From positions 233,420-297,419 of the forward strand of contig NZ_JAGQDH010000002.1 of the NCBI RefSeq assembly GCF_018069895.1: a stretch of 64,000 bases of DNA, in the 5' to 3' direction. The notes under the pieces were generated by a model. That model worked only from the letters and a program-made list of their open reading frames with translations, was not told the DNA's origin and did no database searches. Shown one piece after another: positions 31,965 to 41,404 of this stretch. Source of the DNA: Roseovarius autotrophicus. Its GTDB lineage: Bacteria; Pseudomonadota; Alphaproteobacteria; Rhodobacterales; Rhodobacteraceae. Position numbers and translations under genes: made by a program. How positions within the stretch are numbered: the first letter of the stretch is position 1; each line of letters starts with the position of its first letter.

Positions 31965-32426
31965 ATGAAACTCAGCACCAAGGGGCGCTATGCGATGGTG
32001 GCGCTAGTCGATATCGCGCTTCAACCCGAGGGCGACGTGGTGACATTGGGCGATGTGTCGCGGCGGCAGGATATATCGCTGCCCTATCTCGAACAGCTTT
32101 TCGTCAAGCTGCGCCGGGCCGATCTGGTGGCGTCGGTGCGCGGGCCGGGGGGCGGCTATCGGCTGGCGCGGCCCGCCTCGGAAATCCGCGTCGCCGATGT
32201 GCTGGCAGCGGTGGACGAGACGGTGGACGCGCTGCACAAGGGGGCGGGGGCCTCTGGCGGGGCCAGCGGGTCGCGCGCGCAATCGCTGTCCAACCGGCTC
32301 TGGGAGGGGCTGAGCGCGCATGTCTACGTTTTCCTGCACCAGACCCGGCTGAGCGATGTCGCAGGCAACACGCTTGCGCCCTGTCCGGCGGTGCCGCACC
32401 TCTTTTCGCTGGTGGACGACGAATAG
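31965..32426 (+). CDS. iscR: Rrf2/IscR-type regulator lacking the Cys cluster
   Basis: Rrf2-family transcription factor; IscR senses Fe-S status and controls Fe-S assembly genes. The winged-helix N-terminus STKGRYAMVALVDIA and GPGGGYRLAR wing are typical. The loop that holds three cysteines in E. coli IscR is here ALHKGAGASGGASGSRAQSL with none; the only Cys is C140 near the C-terminus. Rhodobacter sphaeroides IscR is known to be of this unusual type. 153 aa. GGGGGAGAGGG precedes ATG. No suf genes follow, unlike in many relatives. Confidence 0.87.
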   Translation: MKLSTKGRYAMVALVDIALQPEGDVVTLGDVSRRQDISLPYLEQLFVKLRRADLVASVRGPGGGYRLARPASEIRVADVLAAVDETVDALHKGAGASGGASGSRAQSLSNRLWEGLSAHVYVFLHQTRLSDVAGNTLAPCPAVPHLFSLVDDE

Positions 32427-32472
32427 CCGCGCACGTTCTTGTAACCTTCGCCCCGCACAGAAAGGCAGCATC

Positions 32473-33030
32473 GTGGCCAGTCTCAACCGCATCGTCATGC
32501 AGAAGGCCACGCGGCGCTGGCTTGAGGGGGTGGAGCCTGCAACGATGGATGCCGCCGAAATCTCGGGCAAGTTCGGGCGGCGATTCGAGTTTCGCAGCTA
32601 TACCCGCTACCGCTATCCGCGCCACGACATCTGCAAGGGGGCGTTCACCGATGAGGGCGGCGCGGTGGTGCAATATGACATCGTCCTTGCCAATCAGGTC
32701 TGGGAGCATCTCGATCGGCCCTATGCCGCGACGCAGAACGTGCGTGCGATGCTGCGCGAGGGGGGGTGGTTCTGGCTCGCGGTGCCGTTCTTCATTCCGT
32801 ATCACGGCGATCCGGTCGATTGCTCGCGCTGGTCGGCCCGGGGGCTGAAGAACCTGCTGGTCGAGGCGGGATTTCCCGAGGCAAATATCACCGCGCGGCA
32901 ATGGGGCAACCGCGCCGCCGCGCGGCGCAACCTCGAAGACATCTGGCCGCCGGTCCACGACCCCGAAACCGACGATCTGACCGACGACCCGGCATTTCCC
33001 CTCTGCGCCTGGGCGATCGCGCAGAAATAG
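32473..33030 (+). CDS. SAM-dependent methyltransferase-like protein
   Basis: 185 aa starting at GTG 32473 (AAAGG seven bases upstream). The segment [37 protein letters not shown] is the post-motif of class I methyltransferases. The SAM-binding glycine loop is short or atypical ([11 protein letters not shown]), so activity is uncertain. It follows iscR by 46 bases. Target unknown. Confidence 0.72.
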   Translation: MASLNRIVMQKATRRWLEGVEPATMDAAEISGKFGRRFEFRSYTRYRYPRHDICKGAFTDEGGAVVQYDIVLANQVWEHLDRPYAATQNVRAMLREGGWFWLAVPFFIPYHGDPVDCSRWSARGLKNLLVEAGFPEANITARQWGNRAAARRNLEDIWPPVHDPETDDLTDDPAFPLCAWAIAQK

Positions 33031-33052
33031 GGGGGCATGTCCAAGGTCCGTC

Positions 33053-33111
33053 ATCCTCGGGCCTGACCCGAGGATCTCTTGGCGCCCGGAGATCCCCGCT
33101 TTCGCGGGGAT
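33053..33111. repeat. Dispersed double-hairpin repeat (type C)
   Basis: Hairpin ATCCTCGGG-CCTGA-CCCGAGGAT (33053-33075) is followed by ATCCCCGC-TTTC-GCGGGGAT (33092-33111), with TTGGCGCCCGGAG between. This form is common between genes in roseobacters and relatives. It separates the methyltransferase from uvrA. Confidence 0.7.
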
Positions 33112-33156
33112 GACGGGAAAGGGGGATAACGATGAACCTGCCCCGAAGGCCCTGTT

Positions 33157-33171
33157 GTTCCCTATCCGTTC
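33157..33171 (+). promoter_or_regulatory. SOS (LexA) box of uvrA
   Basis: GTTC-CCTATCC-GTTC exactly fits the alphaproteobacterial LexA operator GTTC-N7-GTTC. It lies 65 bases before the uvrA ATG, where a repressor would cover the promoter. Confidence 0.85.
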
Positions 33172-33235
33172 ACAATTTCGGCTTGGACGACTCGCAGCAC
33201 TCCTCTATGTGATGTCCGGTGGCAAGGGGGCTCTC

Positions 33236-36094
33236 ATGGCCGAACTCAAGACGATCTCCGTGCGCGGTGCGCGCGAGCATAACCTCAAGAATATCGACGT
33301 GGATATTCCGCGCGATCAGCTGGTGGTGATCACTGGCCTGTCGGGGTCTGGCAAGTCGAGCCTTGCCTTTGACACGATCTATGCCGAGGGGCAGCGGCGC
33401 TATGTCGAATCCCTCAGCGCCTATGCGCGGCAGTTTCTCGACATGATGGAAAAGCCGGATGTGGATCACATCAGCGGCCTGTCCCCCGCCATTTCCATCG
33501 AGCAAAAGACGACATCGAAGAACCCGCGCTCGACCGTGGGCACCGTCACCGAGATCTACGATTACATGCGGCTGCTGTTTGCCCGCGTCGGCACGCCCTA
33601 TTCGCCCGCCACCGGCCTGCCCATCGAGGCGCAACAGGTTCAGGACATGGTGGACCGGGTCATGGCGATGGAGGAAGGCACGCGCGCCTATCTGCTGGCC
33701 CCCATCGTGCGCGACCGCAAGGGCGAGTATCGCAAGGAATTTCTGGAGTTGCGCAAGCAGGGCTTTCAGCGGGTCAAGGTGGATGGTGAGTTCCACGAGT
33801 TGGACGAGCCGCCCGTTCTGGACAAGAAATTCCGCCACGACATCGACGTGGTGGTGGATCGTCTGGTGGTCAAAGAGGGGCTGGAGACGCGGCTTGCGGA
33901 CAGTTTCCGCACCGCGCTTGATCTGGCGGACGGGATTGCGGTGCTGGAGACTGCGCCCAAGGACGGCGAGCCGGAGCGTATCACCTTTTCGGAGAAATTC
34001 GCTTGTCCGGTCAGTGGCTTCACCATCTCCGAGATCGAGCCGCGGCTGTTTTCCTTCAACGCGCCGTTCGGGGCCTGCCCCGATTGCGGCGGGCTGGGGG
34101 CGGAGTTGTTCTTTGACGAGCGCCTTGTGGTGCCCGACGAGGCGCTCAGGCTGGCGGATGGGGCGATTGCGCCCTGGCGCAAGGGAAAATCCCCCTATTT
34201 CACGCAGACGATCAATTCCATCGCCAGGCATTACGAATTTGACCGCAACACGCCATGGAAAGACCTGCCCGCCCATGTCAAACAGGTGTTTTTGCATGGC
34301 TCTGGCGAGGACGAGATCAATTTCCGCTATGACGAGGGCGGCCGCGTCTATCAGGTGAGTCGGGTGTTCGAGGGTGTGATTCCCAATATGGAACGCCGCT
34401 ATCGCGAGACGGATTCGGCATGGGTGCGCGAGGAATTCGAACGCTATCAGAACAATCGCCCCTGCGGTGCCTGCGGCGGCTACCGGCTGCGCCCCGAGGC
34501 ATTGGCGGTGCGGATTGCGGGGCTTCATGTCGGGCAGGTGGTGCAGATGTCGATCCGCGAGGCGCATGACTGGTGCGCGACCGTGCCGGAGCATCTGGGC
34601 AAGCAGAAAAACGAGATCGCCCGCGCCATTCTCAAGGAAATCCGCGAGCGGCTGGGGTTTCTGGTCAATGTGGGTCTGGATTACCTGACGCTCTCGCGCA
34701 GTGCCGGCACGCTGTCGGGCGGCGAGAGCCAGCGCATCCGGCTGGCAAGCCAGATCGGCAGCGGGTTGACCGGCGTGCTTTATGTGCTGGATGAGCCGTC
34801 GATCGGTCTGCATCAGCGCGACAATGGGCGGTTGTTGCAGACGCTGCGCAATCTGCGCGATCAGGGCAATACGGTGATCGTGGTCGAGCATGACGAGGAG
34901 GCCATTCGCACCGCCGATTACGTCTTTGACATTGGCCCCGGTGCCGGGGTGCATGGCGGCCGGGTGGTGAGCCATGGCACGCCCGAGGCGGTGGCGGCCG
35001 ATCCGGCCTCGCTGACCGGGCAATACCTGTCGGGCGCGCGCGAGATTGCGGTGCCGGAGGTGCGGCGCAAGGGCAACAAGAAGAAGCTGACCGTGGTCAG
35101 GGCGACCGGCAACAACCTCAAGGAGGTGACGGCCACGTTTCCGCTGGGGCAATTCGTCTGTGTTTCGGGCGTGTCGGGTGGCGGCAAATCGACGCTGACC
35201 ATCGAGACGCTGTTCAAGACCGCCTCCATGCGTCTGAACGGCGCGCGCCAGACGCCCGCGCCCTGTGAAACCATCAAGGGGCTGGAGCATCTCGACAAGG
35301 TGATCGACATCGACCAACGCCCCATCGGGCGCACGCCGCGCAGTAACCCGGCCACCTATACCGGGGCGTTCACGCCGATCCGGGACTGGTTCGCCGGTCT
35401 GCCCGAGGCCAAGGCGCGCGGCTACAAGCCGGGGCGCTTTTCGTTCAACGTCAAGGGCGGGCGCTGCGAGGCCTGTCAGGGCGATGGTCTGATCAAGATC
35501 GAGATGCATTTCCTGCCCGATGTCTATGTCACCTGCGAGACCTGCAAGGGCGCGCGCTACAACCGCGAGACGCTGGAAATCAAGTTCAAGGGCAAGAGTA
35601 TTGCCGACGTGCTCGACATGACAGTCGAGGACGCGCAGGCGTTCTTCAAGGCGGTCCCGAGCATCCGCGAGAAGATGGATGCGCTGATGCGCGTGGGGCT
35701 GGGCTATATCAAGGTGGGTCAGCAGGCGACCACGCTTTCGGGCGGCGAGGCACAGCGCGTGAAGCTGTCAAAGGAACTCAGCAAGCGCGCGACAGGGCGC
35801 ACGCTCTACATCCTCGACGAGCCGACCACGGGGCTGCATTTCGAGGATGTGAAGAAGCTCTTGGAGGTGCTGCATGAATTGGTCGATCAGGGCAATTCGG
35901 TGGTGGTGATCGAGCATAACCTCGATGTGATCAAGACCGCCGACCATATCATCGACATCGGCCCCGAGGGCGGCGATGGCGGCGGCGAGATCGTGGCCGT
36001 GGGCACGCCAGAGGAGGTGGCCGAAGAGCCGCGCAGCCATACCGGGCGCTATCTCAAGGAGATCTTCGCGGCGCGTCGGGTGGCGGCGGAATAG
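33236..36094 (+). CDS. uvrA: Excinuclease ABC subunit A
   Basis: Damage-recognition ATPase of nucleotide excision repair. 952 aa. Two ABC modules: Walker [10 protein letters not shown] and GVSGGGKST; signatures LSGGESQRI and LSGGEAQRV. Zinc fingers appear at CPDCGG/CGACGG and CEACQG..CETCKG. ATG 33236 is preferred since AAGGGGG lies six bases upstream and homologues start with [17 protein letters not shown]. Expected to be LexA-controlled through the box at 33157. Confidence 0.97.
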   Translation: MAELKTISVRGAREHNLKNIDVDIPRDQLVVITGLSGSGKSSLAFDTIYAEGQRRYVESLSAYARQFLDMMEKPDVDHISGLSPAISIEQKTTSKNPRSTVGTVTEIYDYMRLLFARVGTPYSPATGLPIEAQQVQDMVDRVMAMEEGTRAYLLAPIVRDRKGEYRKEFLELRKQGFQRVKVDGEFHELDEPPVLDKKFRHDIDVVVDRLVVKEGLETRLADSFRTALDLADGIAVLETAPKDGEPERITFSEKFACPVSGFTISEIEPRLFSFNAPFGACPDCGGLGAELFFDERLVVPDEALRLADGAIAPWRKGKSPYFTQTINSIARHYEFDRNTPWKDLPAHVKQVFLHGSGEDEINFRYDEGGRVYQVSRVFEGVIPNMERRYRETDSAWVREEFERYQNNRPCGACGGYRLRPEALAVRIAGLHVGQVVQMSIREAHDWCATVPEHLGKQKNEIARAILKEIRERLGFLVNVGLDYLTLSRSAGTLSGGESQRIRLASQIGSGLTGVLYVLDEPSIGLHQRDNGRLLQTLRNLRDQGNTVIVVEHDEEAIRTADYVFDIGPGAGVHGGRVVSHGTPEAVAADPASLTGQYLSGAREIAVPEVRRKGNKKKLTVVRATGNNLKEVTATFPLGQFVCVSGVSGGGKSTLTIETLFKTASMRLNGARQTPAPCETIKGLEHLDKVIDIDQRPIGRTPRSNPATYTGAFTPIRDWFAGLPEAKARGYKPGRFSFNVKGGRCEACQGDGLIKIEMHFLPDVYVTCETCKGARYNRETLEIKFKGKSIADVLDMTVEDAQAFFKAVPSIREKMDALMRVGLGYIKVGQQATTLSGGEAQRVKLSKELSKRATGRTLYILDEPTTGLHFEDVKKLLEVLHELVDQGNSVVVIEHNLDVIKTADHIIDIGPEGGDGGGEIVAVGTPEEVAEEPRSHTGRYLKEIFAARRVAAE

Positions 36095-36134
36095 CCGCTG
36101 AACCCGAGATCAGCGTCGGTCAGACATGAAAATA

Positions 36135-36162
36135 CCCGCGCAACGCCTGTGCGTCGCGCGGG
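36135..36162 (-). terminator. Rho-independent terminator
   Basis: CCCGCGC (36135-36141) pairs with GCGCGGG (36156-36162), with an inner ACGC/GCGT stem and CTGT loop. On the minus strand TATTTTCAT follows, so it ends the gene whose stop is at 36182. It can also form in the uvrA transcript. Confidence 0.65.
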
Positions 36163-36181
36163 TTCCCCACGGGTGGCGGGG

Positions 36182-36757
36182 TCAGTATCCGAGCGCGGTG
36201 CGCGCGGCCTCGAGCGCGGATTGCAGTTGGTCGGGATTGTCCTGCGCGGCGCGGATCCCCTCGATAAGCAGGGTCTTCTGCATTGCGTCAAGCCCGGACT
36301 CTTCGATCAGGTTGCGCACACGCGCCATGTCAAAGCCCTCGATGGTCAGTGCCTCGGGAGCCTGACCCTCGGCGGTCTGACCTTGGTCCATGGCTTGGGA
36401 TGTGGGCTCGGTGCCGGTTTCGGTGGCTTGAGCGGCTGTCTCGCTCGCCGCTTCTGTCGCCTCGGTTGCGGTTGCACCGATCGTTTCCTGCGCAGCACTG
36501 ACCGCCTCCTGCGCAGCCTCGACGGCCTCTTGCGCGGTCTCGGTCACGGCGGTGGCGGCGTCGGACGCTGCCTCCTGCGCGGCCTCGACCGCCTCTCCCG
36601 CTGCGGTTGCCGCTTCCTCGAGCGCTGTCGGGGCCTCGACTTCGGCGGTCGTGCCGGTCACGGTCTCGACCACCTCATTGACCGATTTGCCGGTAAACAG
36701 CATGTAGCCACCCCCCAGCACGATCACGGCCAGAACGATCCAGATCAGGTTTCTCAT
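36182..36757 (-). CDS. Membrane-anchored Ala/Glu-rich protein
   Basis: 191 aa. One N-terminal membrane helix ([20 protein letters not shown]), then a long, low-complexity helix of A/E/T/Q repeats (about residues 40-135, patterns such as [16 protein letters not shown]) likely to be a coiled coil, then a more regular C-terminal domain with [35 protein letters not shown] precedes ATG 36757. Function unknown. Confidence 0.72.
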   Translation of the reverse strand: MRNLIWIVLAVIVLGGGYMLFTGKSVNEVVETVTGTTAEVEAPTALEEAATAAGEAVEAAQEAASDAATAVTETAQEAVEAAQEAVSAAQETIGATATEATEAASETAAQATETGTEPTSQAMDQGQTAEGQAPEALTIEGFDMARVRNLIEESGLDAMQKTLLIEGIRAAQDNPDQLQSALEAARTALGY

Positions 36758-36890
36758 ACCATGCTCCTCAACATCCTTGCGGGTTGCCACATCGTTGCGG
36801 CCCCTTCACAAGGCCGTGTGTCACATGGCGCTCTCGTGGAAAAGCAACAAGGATAAGAACGCTTGATTTAGGCTCTCTCCCGCCGATTTT

Positions 36891-36906
36891 GCGGCTTGAA
36901 AGCCGC
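36891..36906 (+). promoter_or_regulatory. Hairpin in the infC leader
   Basis: GCGGCT-TGAA-AGCCGC is a perfect hairpin about 67 bases before the infC start, inside the 215-bp leader. Role unknown. Confidence 0.3.
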
Positions 36907-36972
36907 TATTCCCGCGTTTACCTTGCACCGCCAAATATAGCCGACAAATGCAACAATCGAAGGACCAAAGCC

Positions 36973-37518
36973 ATAGCCCGCAGACCTCACAACGCGCCCC
37001 CCACGCGCGAAACCGGACCCCGCATAAACGAGCGTATCCGTGCCGATGAAATCCGACTGATTGGTGCCGATGGCGAGAATGTCGGGGTCGTATCCCCGCA
37101 GCGCGCACTCGAAATGGCTGAGGAAGCCGGGCTCGACCTGGTCGAAATCTCTCCCAATGCGACACCTCCGGTCTGCAAGATCATGGATTTCGGCAAGTTC
37201 AAGTATGAACAGCAAAAGCGCGAAGCCGAGGCCCGCAAGAAGCAGAAGATCATCGAGGTCAAAGAGGTCAAGTTCCGTCCCGGCACCGACACGCATGACT
37301 ACGAGGTCAAGATGCGCAACGTTCTGCGTTTTCTGGAAGGCGGCGACAAGGTGAAGATAACCCTGCGCTTTCGCGGCCGCGAGATGGCGCATCAGCATCT
37401 CGGGCGAGAGTTGCTCGAGCGCATCGCCGAGGATGTCAAGGAACTCGGTCGGGTCGAGAACATGCCAAAGATGGAAGGCCGCCAGATGATCATGATCATC
37501 GGCCCCGCTCCGAAATGA
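36973..37518 (+). CDS. infC: Translation initiation factor IF-3, apparent ATA start
   Basis: Binds 30S subunits and checks start codons. 181 aa, the E. coli size. The IF3-N domain has [13 protein letters not shown] and [18 protein letters not shown]; the C domain has [14 protein letters not shown] and RGREMAHQ. No ATG, GTG or TTG is placed at the N-terminus; an ATA at 36973 sits eight bases after a strong GAAGGA (36959-36964). Non-AUG starts (AUU in E. coli) let IF3 repress its own translation, so ATA fits. The next gene follows by 13 bases. Confidence 0.93.
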   Translation: MARRPHNAPPTRETGPRINERIRADEIRLIGADGENVGVVSPQRALEMAEEAGLDLVEISPNATPPVCKIMDFGKFKYEQQKREAEARKKQKIIEVKEVKFRPGTDTHDYEVKMRNVLRFLEGGDKVKITLRFRGREMAHQHLGRELLERIAEDVKELGRVENMPKMEGRQMIMIIGPAPK

Positions 37519-37531
37519 TCGACCGTCATCC

Positions 37532-37846
37532 GTGACTTTTCCCCGCCACGAATACCGCGTCATTCCCGCGCCCAAGCGCGGCCGCAAGGCCCCCGGCGTC
37601 AAGACGCCGGAGGGCCGCTTTGCTCTTGGGCTGGAGGACGTGCTCAACGAGATGGCGCGCGAGGGCTGGACCTATCTGCGCAGCGACATCCTGCCCAGCG
37701 AAGAGCGGCAGGGTCTGACCTCGACGGCGACGATCTATCGCTCGGTGCTGGTTTTCATGCGCGAGATCACGCCGCCGTTGGTGACCGAGTCGCTTGCGCC
37801 CGAAGATGTGGCGGCGGGCATGGCCCCATTGCCGCGCTCTGACTGA
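37532..37846 (+). CDS. DUF4177-family protein
   Basis: 104 aa, GTG start, 13 bases after infC. The DUF4177 pattern is clear: HEYRVIPAPKRGRKAPGVKT, RFALGLEDVLNEMAREGWTYLRSDILPSEERQGL and SVLVF. Small soluble protein of unknown function. No good ribosome site is seen, so translation may be coupled to infC. Confidence 0.78.
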   Translation: MTFPRHEYRVIPAPKRGRKAPGVKTPEGRFALGLEDVLNEMAREGWTYLRSDILPSEERQGLTSTATIYRSVLVFMREITPPLVTESLAPEDVAAGMAPLPRSD

Positions 37847-37876
37847 ACGGCCTTTGAATTCTTCTTTGAGATGAAA

Positions 37877-37906
37877 CCCTTGCCGCCGGTCACGGTTCGG
37901 CAAGGG
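37877..37906. terminator. Hairpin after the infC-DUF4177 unit
   Basis: CCCTTGCCG (37877-37885) pairs with CGGCAAGGG (37898-37906), nine perfect pairs and a 12-base loop. No T run follows on the plus strand, so this is a candidate only. Confidence 0.4.
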
Positions 37907-38007
37907 ACCGCCGTGTCACCAGAATGTCACGGTTTTTTTGTCCCGCCCCCCTTCTATTCGGCGCGTTTTGGCATACACTCTGCGCCCTGACTCGTTGAGG
38001 TGTCCCG

Positions 38008-38631
38008 ATGTCCAAGACTGATCCTTTCGGCTTTGACCTGTCCGTTTCGTCGGCCAAGCGCAAGAATCCGCGTGGGCGACGGGGCATGTCCGGGGCGTCG
38101 GAAACCTCGAAACGGACTTGTGAACATGAGGGTTGCACCGAGGCGGGGCTCTACCGCGCGCCGAAATCTCCTGACCTGCTGGACGAATACCTCTGGTTCT
38201 GTCAGGACCATGTGCGCGAGTACAATCTGAAGTGGAATTTTTTCGAGGGCACGACCGAGGCTGAACTGAACGCGCAGCTTTCGCGCGACAAGGTCTGGGA
38301 GCGTGAAACACGCCGTTTTACCGATCCCGAGGCGCGAGCCTGGGCGCGGCTTGGCATCGAGGATCCGCATCAGGTTCTGGGTGACAACGCCACCCGTAAT
38401 CCCGGCCGCAAGCAGGGCGGCGGGCGCAAGCTGCCGCCGACCGAGCGGCGCGCGCTGGACATCCTCGAAGCCGACGATGACTGGACAAAGGCTGACCTGC
38501 GCAAGGCCTACAAATCGCTGATCAAGGTGCTGCACCCCGACATCAATGGTGGTGACCGCAGTCAGGAAGAGCAGTTGCAACAGGTCGTCTGGGCCTGGGA
38601 TCAGCTCAAGGACAGCCGCAATTTCAAGTAG
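38008..38631 (+). CDS. J-domain protein (DnaJ-like)
   Basis: 207 aa. The C-terminal 65 residues form a J domain with ADLRKAYKSLIKVLHPDINGGD, including the HPD motif that stimulates DnaK. The N-terminal part has a C/H group (CEHEGCTEAGLYRAPK..WFCQDH) that may bind zinc. Typical of the small J-proteins in Rhodobacterales. GAGGTG lies upstream of ATG. Confidence 0.88.
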   Translation: MSKTDPFGFDLSVSSAKRKNPRGRRGMSGASETSKRTCEHEGCTEAGLYRAPKSPDLLDEYLWFCQDHVREYNLKWNFFEGTTEAELNAQLSRDKVWERETRRFTDPEARAWARLGIEDPHQVLGDNATRNPGRKQGGGRKLPPTERRALDILEADDDWTKADLRKAYKSLIKVLHPDINGGDRSQEEQLQQVVWAWDQLKDSRNFK

Positions 38632-38703
38632 CCGGTGACAAGGTCACAGAGCGCTGCGCCACCGCGTGACAGGATCGCCGCATCAACCATGAAAGGCGAT
38701 CCC

Positions 38704-38910
38704 ATGCTCAAGAAGAATGTTGGCACCCTCGACCGCGCGCTGCGCATCATCCTTGGCGTTGCGTTGCTGGCAGGTTTTTTCTTCAACCGCGATGCGGCCT
38801 ATAGCTGGCTTTACCTGATCGGAGTCGTGCCGCTGGTGACGGGGCTGATCTCCTCCTGCCCGCTCTACACGATCTTTGGGCTGAGAACCTGTCCGCTTGA
38901 AAAGAGATAA
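38704..38910 (+). CDS. DUF2892 (YgaP transmembrane-like) protein
   Basis: 68 aa. The DUF2892 start MLKKNVGTLDRALRI is followed by two membrane helices and the CPLYTIFGLRTCPL end with two cysteines. AAAGG lies seven to eight bases upstream of ATG 38704. Function unknown; in other proteins this domain is fused to rhodanese. Confidence 0.85.
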   Translation: MLKKNVGTLDRALRIILGVALLAGFFFNRDAAYSWLYLIGVVPLVTGLISSCPLYTIFGLRTCPLEKR

Positions 38911-39002
38911 GGCAGGTTTTCGCGCATCGGGCGGTTTGCGGGTTGGCTCCTTGCGTCGCAAGGCCCATCTTGTCAGCAATGACAGCTTCAGGAGGATCGA
39001 AG

Positions 39003-39314
39003 ATGCGCCAGACGTTTCTTGTTGCCGCCGCCCTAGCGGCCCTGACGGCTGCTCCCGCTTTGGCCGATCCGCCGGGCGCGTGCCCTCCTGGTCTGGCCAT
39101 GAAAGGCACGGGCTGCCTGCCGCCGGGACAGGCGAAGAAGATCTATGGCATTGGCGAGCGGATCGATGACGGTCAACTGATTCGCCATCCGGGGCGGCAC
39201 GGGCTTGACCCGAAACATACCTATTACCGGGTGGGGGATCACGTCTATCGGGTGGACCGCGAAACGCGCGAGGTGCTTGATCTGATCGGGGCGGTGGCAC
39301 GCGTTCTGAACTGA
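39003..39314 (+). CDS. Secreted RcnB-like small protein
   Basis: 103 aa. Signal peptide MRQTFLVAAALAALTAAPALA, then a short periplasmic domain with CPPGLAMKGTGCLPPGQ and YYRVGDHVYRVDRETREVLDLI, which is close to the RcnB/periplasmic Ni/Co-homeostasis motif. AGGAGG sits seven bases before ATG 39003. Relatives are sometimes mislabelled as excinuclease subunits. Confidence 0.75.
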   Translation: MRQTFLVAAALAALTAAPALADPPGACPPGLAMKGTGCLPPGQAKKIYGIGERIDDGQLIRHPGRHGLDPKHTYYRVGDHVYRVDRETREVLDLIGAVARVLN

Positions 39315-39341
39315 AGCGCGCCGCGCCCGCGCCCGGCCCTG

Positions 39342-40193
39342 TCAGTCGAGGAACGCCTTTTCCACCACATATTCCTTGGGGTCGGAATTGGCGCCTTCGC
39401 GCAGCCCGTAGCCTTCAAGCAACGCCTTGATTTCAAGGTTGAAGGCGAGGTTGCCGCAGACCATGGCGCGGTCGGTTTCGGGCGAGAGGGGGGCAACGCC
39501 CAGATCCGTGAACACCGCGCCAGAGCGCAGGAGATCGGTGATGCGGCCCATCTTGGGACTCTGCTCGCGCGTCGTCGTGGGATAATAGCGCAGCTTGTCG
39601 GCAAAACCCTCGCCGATCAACTCCTCCAGCATCTCGTCGCTGCGGATGCTCTCGATCAATTCGGCCCCATAGGTCAACTCACCCACTTCCCGGCAGGTAT
39701 GGGTAAGGATGATATCGTCATAATCCTCGTAGGTCTGCGGGTCGCGCAGCAGCGAGGCAAAGGGTGCGATCCCCGTGCCGGTTGCAAAGAACCAGAGCCG
39801 CTTGCCCGGCAAGAGCGCGTCATGCACCAGCGTGCCCACGGGCTTGGGTCGCAGGATGATCTCGTCGCCGGGCTGGATATTCTGGAGGCGCGAGGTGAGC
39901 GGACCGTCGGGGACCTTGATCGAGTAGAATTCAAGTTCGTCATCCCAGGACGGCGAGGCGATGGAATAGGCGCGCAGGAGCGGCTTTTCGAGCCCCGTTT
40001 TCTCGTCCGTCTGCATCAGCCCGATCATCACGAATTCGCCAGAGCGGAACCGCAGGCTTGCGGGCCGCGTCACCCGGAAGGCGAACAGCCGGTCGGTATA
40101 GTGCTTGACCGATGTTACCACCTGCGCGTCGGGCAGGGTGAGGGTCTTGGGCGCTTTCGCGGTGGCTTGGGTCACGGGGCTTATCTCATTCAT
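39342..40193 (-). CDS. fpr: Ferredoxin--NADP+ reductase
   Basis: FAD enzyme exchanging electrons between NADPH and ferredoxin or flavodoxin. FAD motif RAYSIAS (about residue 75), NADP motif FATGTGIAPFASLLRD (about 135), and the C-terminal VEKAFLD. 283 aa. Lies 72 bases after DUF934 on the same strand, at the end of the sulfate-assimilation operon; no CysJ flavoprotein is in view, so it may supply reductant to CysI. The latter is inference. Confidence 0.92.
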   Translation of the reverse strand: MNEISPVTQATAKAPKTLTLPDAQVVTSVKHYTDRLFAFRVTRPASLRFRSGEFVMIGLMQTDEKTGLEKPLLRAYSIASPSWDDELEFYSIKVPDGPLTSRLQNIQPGDEIILRPKPVGTLVHDALLPGKRLWFFATGTGIAPFASLLRDPQTYEDYDDIILTHTCREVGELTYGAELIESIRSDEMLEELIGEGFADKLRYYPTTTREQSPKMGRITDLLRSGAVFTDLGVAPLSPETDRAMVCGNLAFNLEIKALLEGYGLREGANSDPKEYVVEKAFLD

Positions 40194-40265
40194 TGTGTCG
40201 CTTGCCGGTGCATCTGAACCGACATCCTCTTTTAATCTTTGACCTATGTCAGGGGAAGGCGATTA

Positions 40266-40673
40266 TCAGCCGCGCAACCGCGCCTGATAATCGTGGCACT
40301 GCCAGTTCGCGCGGAAGAGCCAGTCGGCTTCGGGCTGGCGCGCGGCGAGCGCGTCGGAGATTTCCACCTCATCGAAGCCCGCGCGCCGCGCCATGGCGTA
40401 TTGATCGGCGATCACATGGCCAGCGGCGCGCAGCCGCCCACGATAGCCCATGAGCCGCAATTGCCGCGCGATGGAAAAGCCGCGCCCGTCGGCGGGGCCG
40501 GGAAAGGCCACGCGGATGAAGCGCACAGCCTTCAGACGCCCCGCCAGATCGGCGGGGTTGGTGTCCTCGGGCAGATCGAGCGCGGTGGTGCTTGCGCCGG
40601 CCTCGGCCAGAGGTGTGATGGGGTTGGTCCAGTCATCGCGGCCAAAGCCGCTATCGGTGACGACGATGCTCAT
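40266..40673 (-). CDS. DUF934-family protein of the cys operon
   Basis: 135 aa. DUF934 features: LPEDTNPADLAGRLKAVRFIRVAFPGPADGRGFSIARQLR and GFDEVEISD. Always found beside sulfite reductase genes in relatives; role unknown, perhaps an accessory of sulfite reduction. Start overlaps the cysH stop by four bases. Confidence 0.85.
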   Translation of the reverse strand: MSIVVTDSGFGRDDWTNPITPLAEAGASTTALDLPEDTNPADLAGRLKAVRFIRVAFPGPADGRGFSIARQLRLMGYRGRLRAAGHVIADQYAMARRAGFDEVEISDALAARQPEADWLFRANWQCHDYQARLRG

Positions 40674-41404
40674 GCGGAAACTCCTTTTCGCACCATTTTG
40701 CCATTCACAAAATGGATGCCACATTCGGTCTTGTCCTGATTGCGCCAGCGGCCCGCGCGCGGGTCTTCATCGGCGCGCACCGGGCTGGTGCAGGGCATAC
40801 AGCCGATGGAGGGATAGCCGCGCGCCACCAGCGGATGCCGGGGCAGGCGGTTTTCCTCCATATAGGTGCGGATATCCTCACGCGCCCAATGGGCCAGCGG
40901 GTTGACCTTGATGCGCCCGGTGCCCTCCTCGACCTCGAAGAAATCGAGCGCGGCGCGGGTGCCGGCCTGATAGCGTTTGCGCCCGGTGATCCAGCCGTCG
41001 AAACCGCTCAGCGCGCGCAACAAGGGAACGGTCTTGCGCAGCGCACAGCAGGCGTCGGTATCGCGCAGGTGGAGCGTGTCACCGGGGTCATGGCTGCGCA
41101 GGTCGGCAGGGGTGGCGCGGATGATGCGCAGATCGCGCAAGGCCAACCGCTCGGCCAGTTCCTGCTGATAGACCAGCGTTTCGGCAAAGAGCATCTCCGT
41201 GTCGATGAAAATGACCGGCGTTGCCGTCCGCGTGACCGAGACCATATGCAAAAGCACGACGGATTCCGCGCCAAAGCTGGAGACAAGCGCCAGCTTGCCC
41301 GCCTGTGGATCGCGCAACGCATGTTCAAGCACTGACACCGCCGAATGATGGCGGTATCGGTCGTTGAGCGCGTGAACCCGTGATCTCAGGTCACTCTGCG
41401 GCAT
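40670..41404 (-). CDS. cysH: APS reductase (CysH, Fe-S type)
   Basis: Reduces adenylylsulfate to sulfite with thioredoxin. 244 aa. The [4Fe-4S] cysteines C119-C120 (DACCALRK) and C202/C205 (GCMPC) mark the APS, not PAPS, form; the catalytic Cys is C228 in ECGIH. P-loop-like SSFGAESVVLLH. ATG 41404 overlaps the cysI end by 14 bases. Confidence 0.93.
   Translation of the reverse strand: MPQSDLRSRVHALNDRYRHHSAVSVLEHALRDPQAGKLALVSSFGAESVVLLHMVSVTRTATPVIFIDTEMLFAETLVYQQELAERLALRDLRIIRATPADLRSHDPGDTLHLRDTDACCALRKTVPLLRALSGFDGWITGRKRYQAGTRAALDFFEVEEGTGRIKVNPLAHWAREDIRTYMEENRLPRHPLVARGYPSIGCMPCTSPVRADEDPRAGRWRNQDKTECGIHFVNGKMVRKGVSA

Noticed and set aside
32473..33030. Cysteine desulfurase or suf gene after iscR
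   Set aside because: The product has a methyltransferase-like VWEHL segment and no PLP lysine or Fe-S assembly motif.
33170..35509. A 779-codon open frame on the minus strand inside uvrA
   Set aside because: Its translation is His/Arg-rich with no domain pattern; it is the high-GC antisense shadow of uvrA. Similar long antisense frames occur opposite gyrA, cysI, pyrC and others.
39003..39314. Excinuclease subunit label for the small secreted protein
   Set aside because: It has a signal peptide and an RcnB-like motif, and no ABC or nuclease feature.
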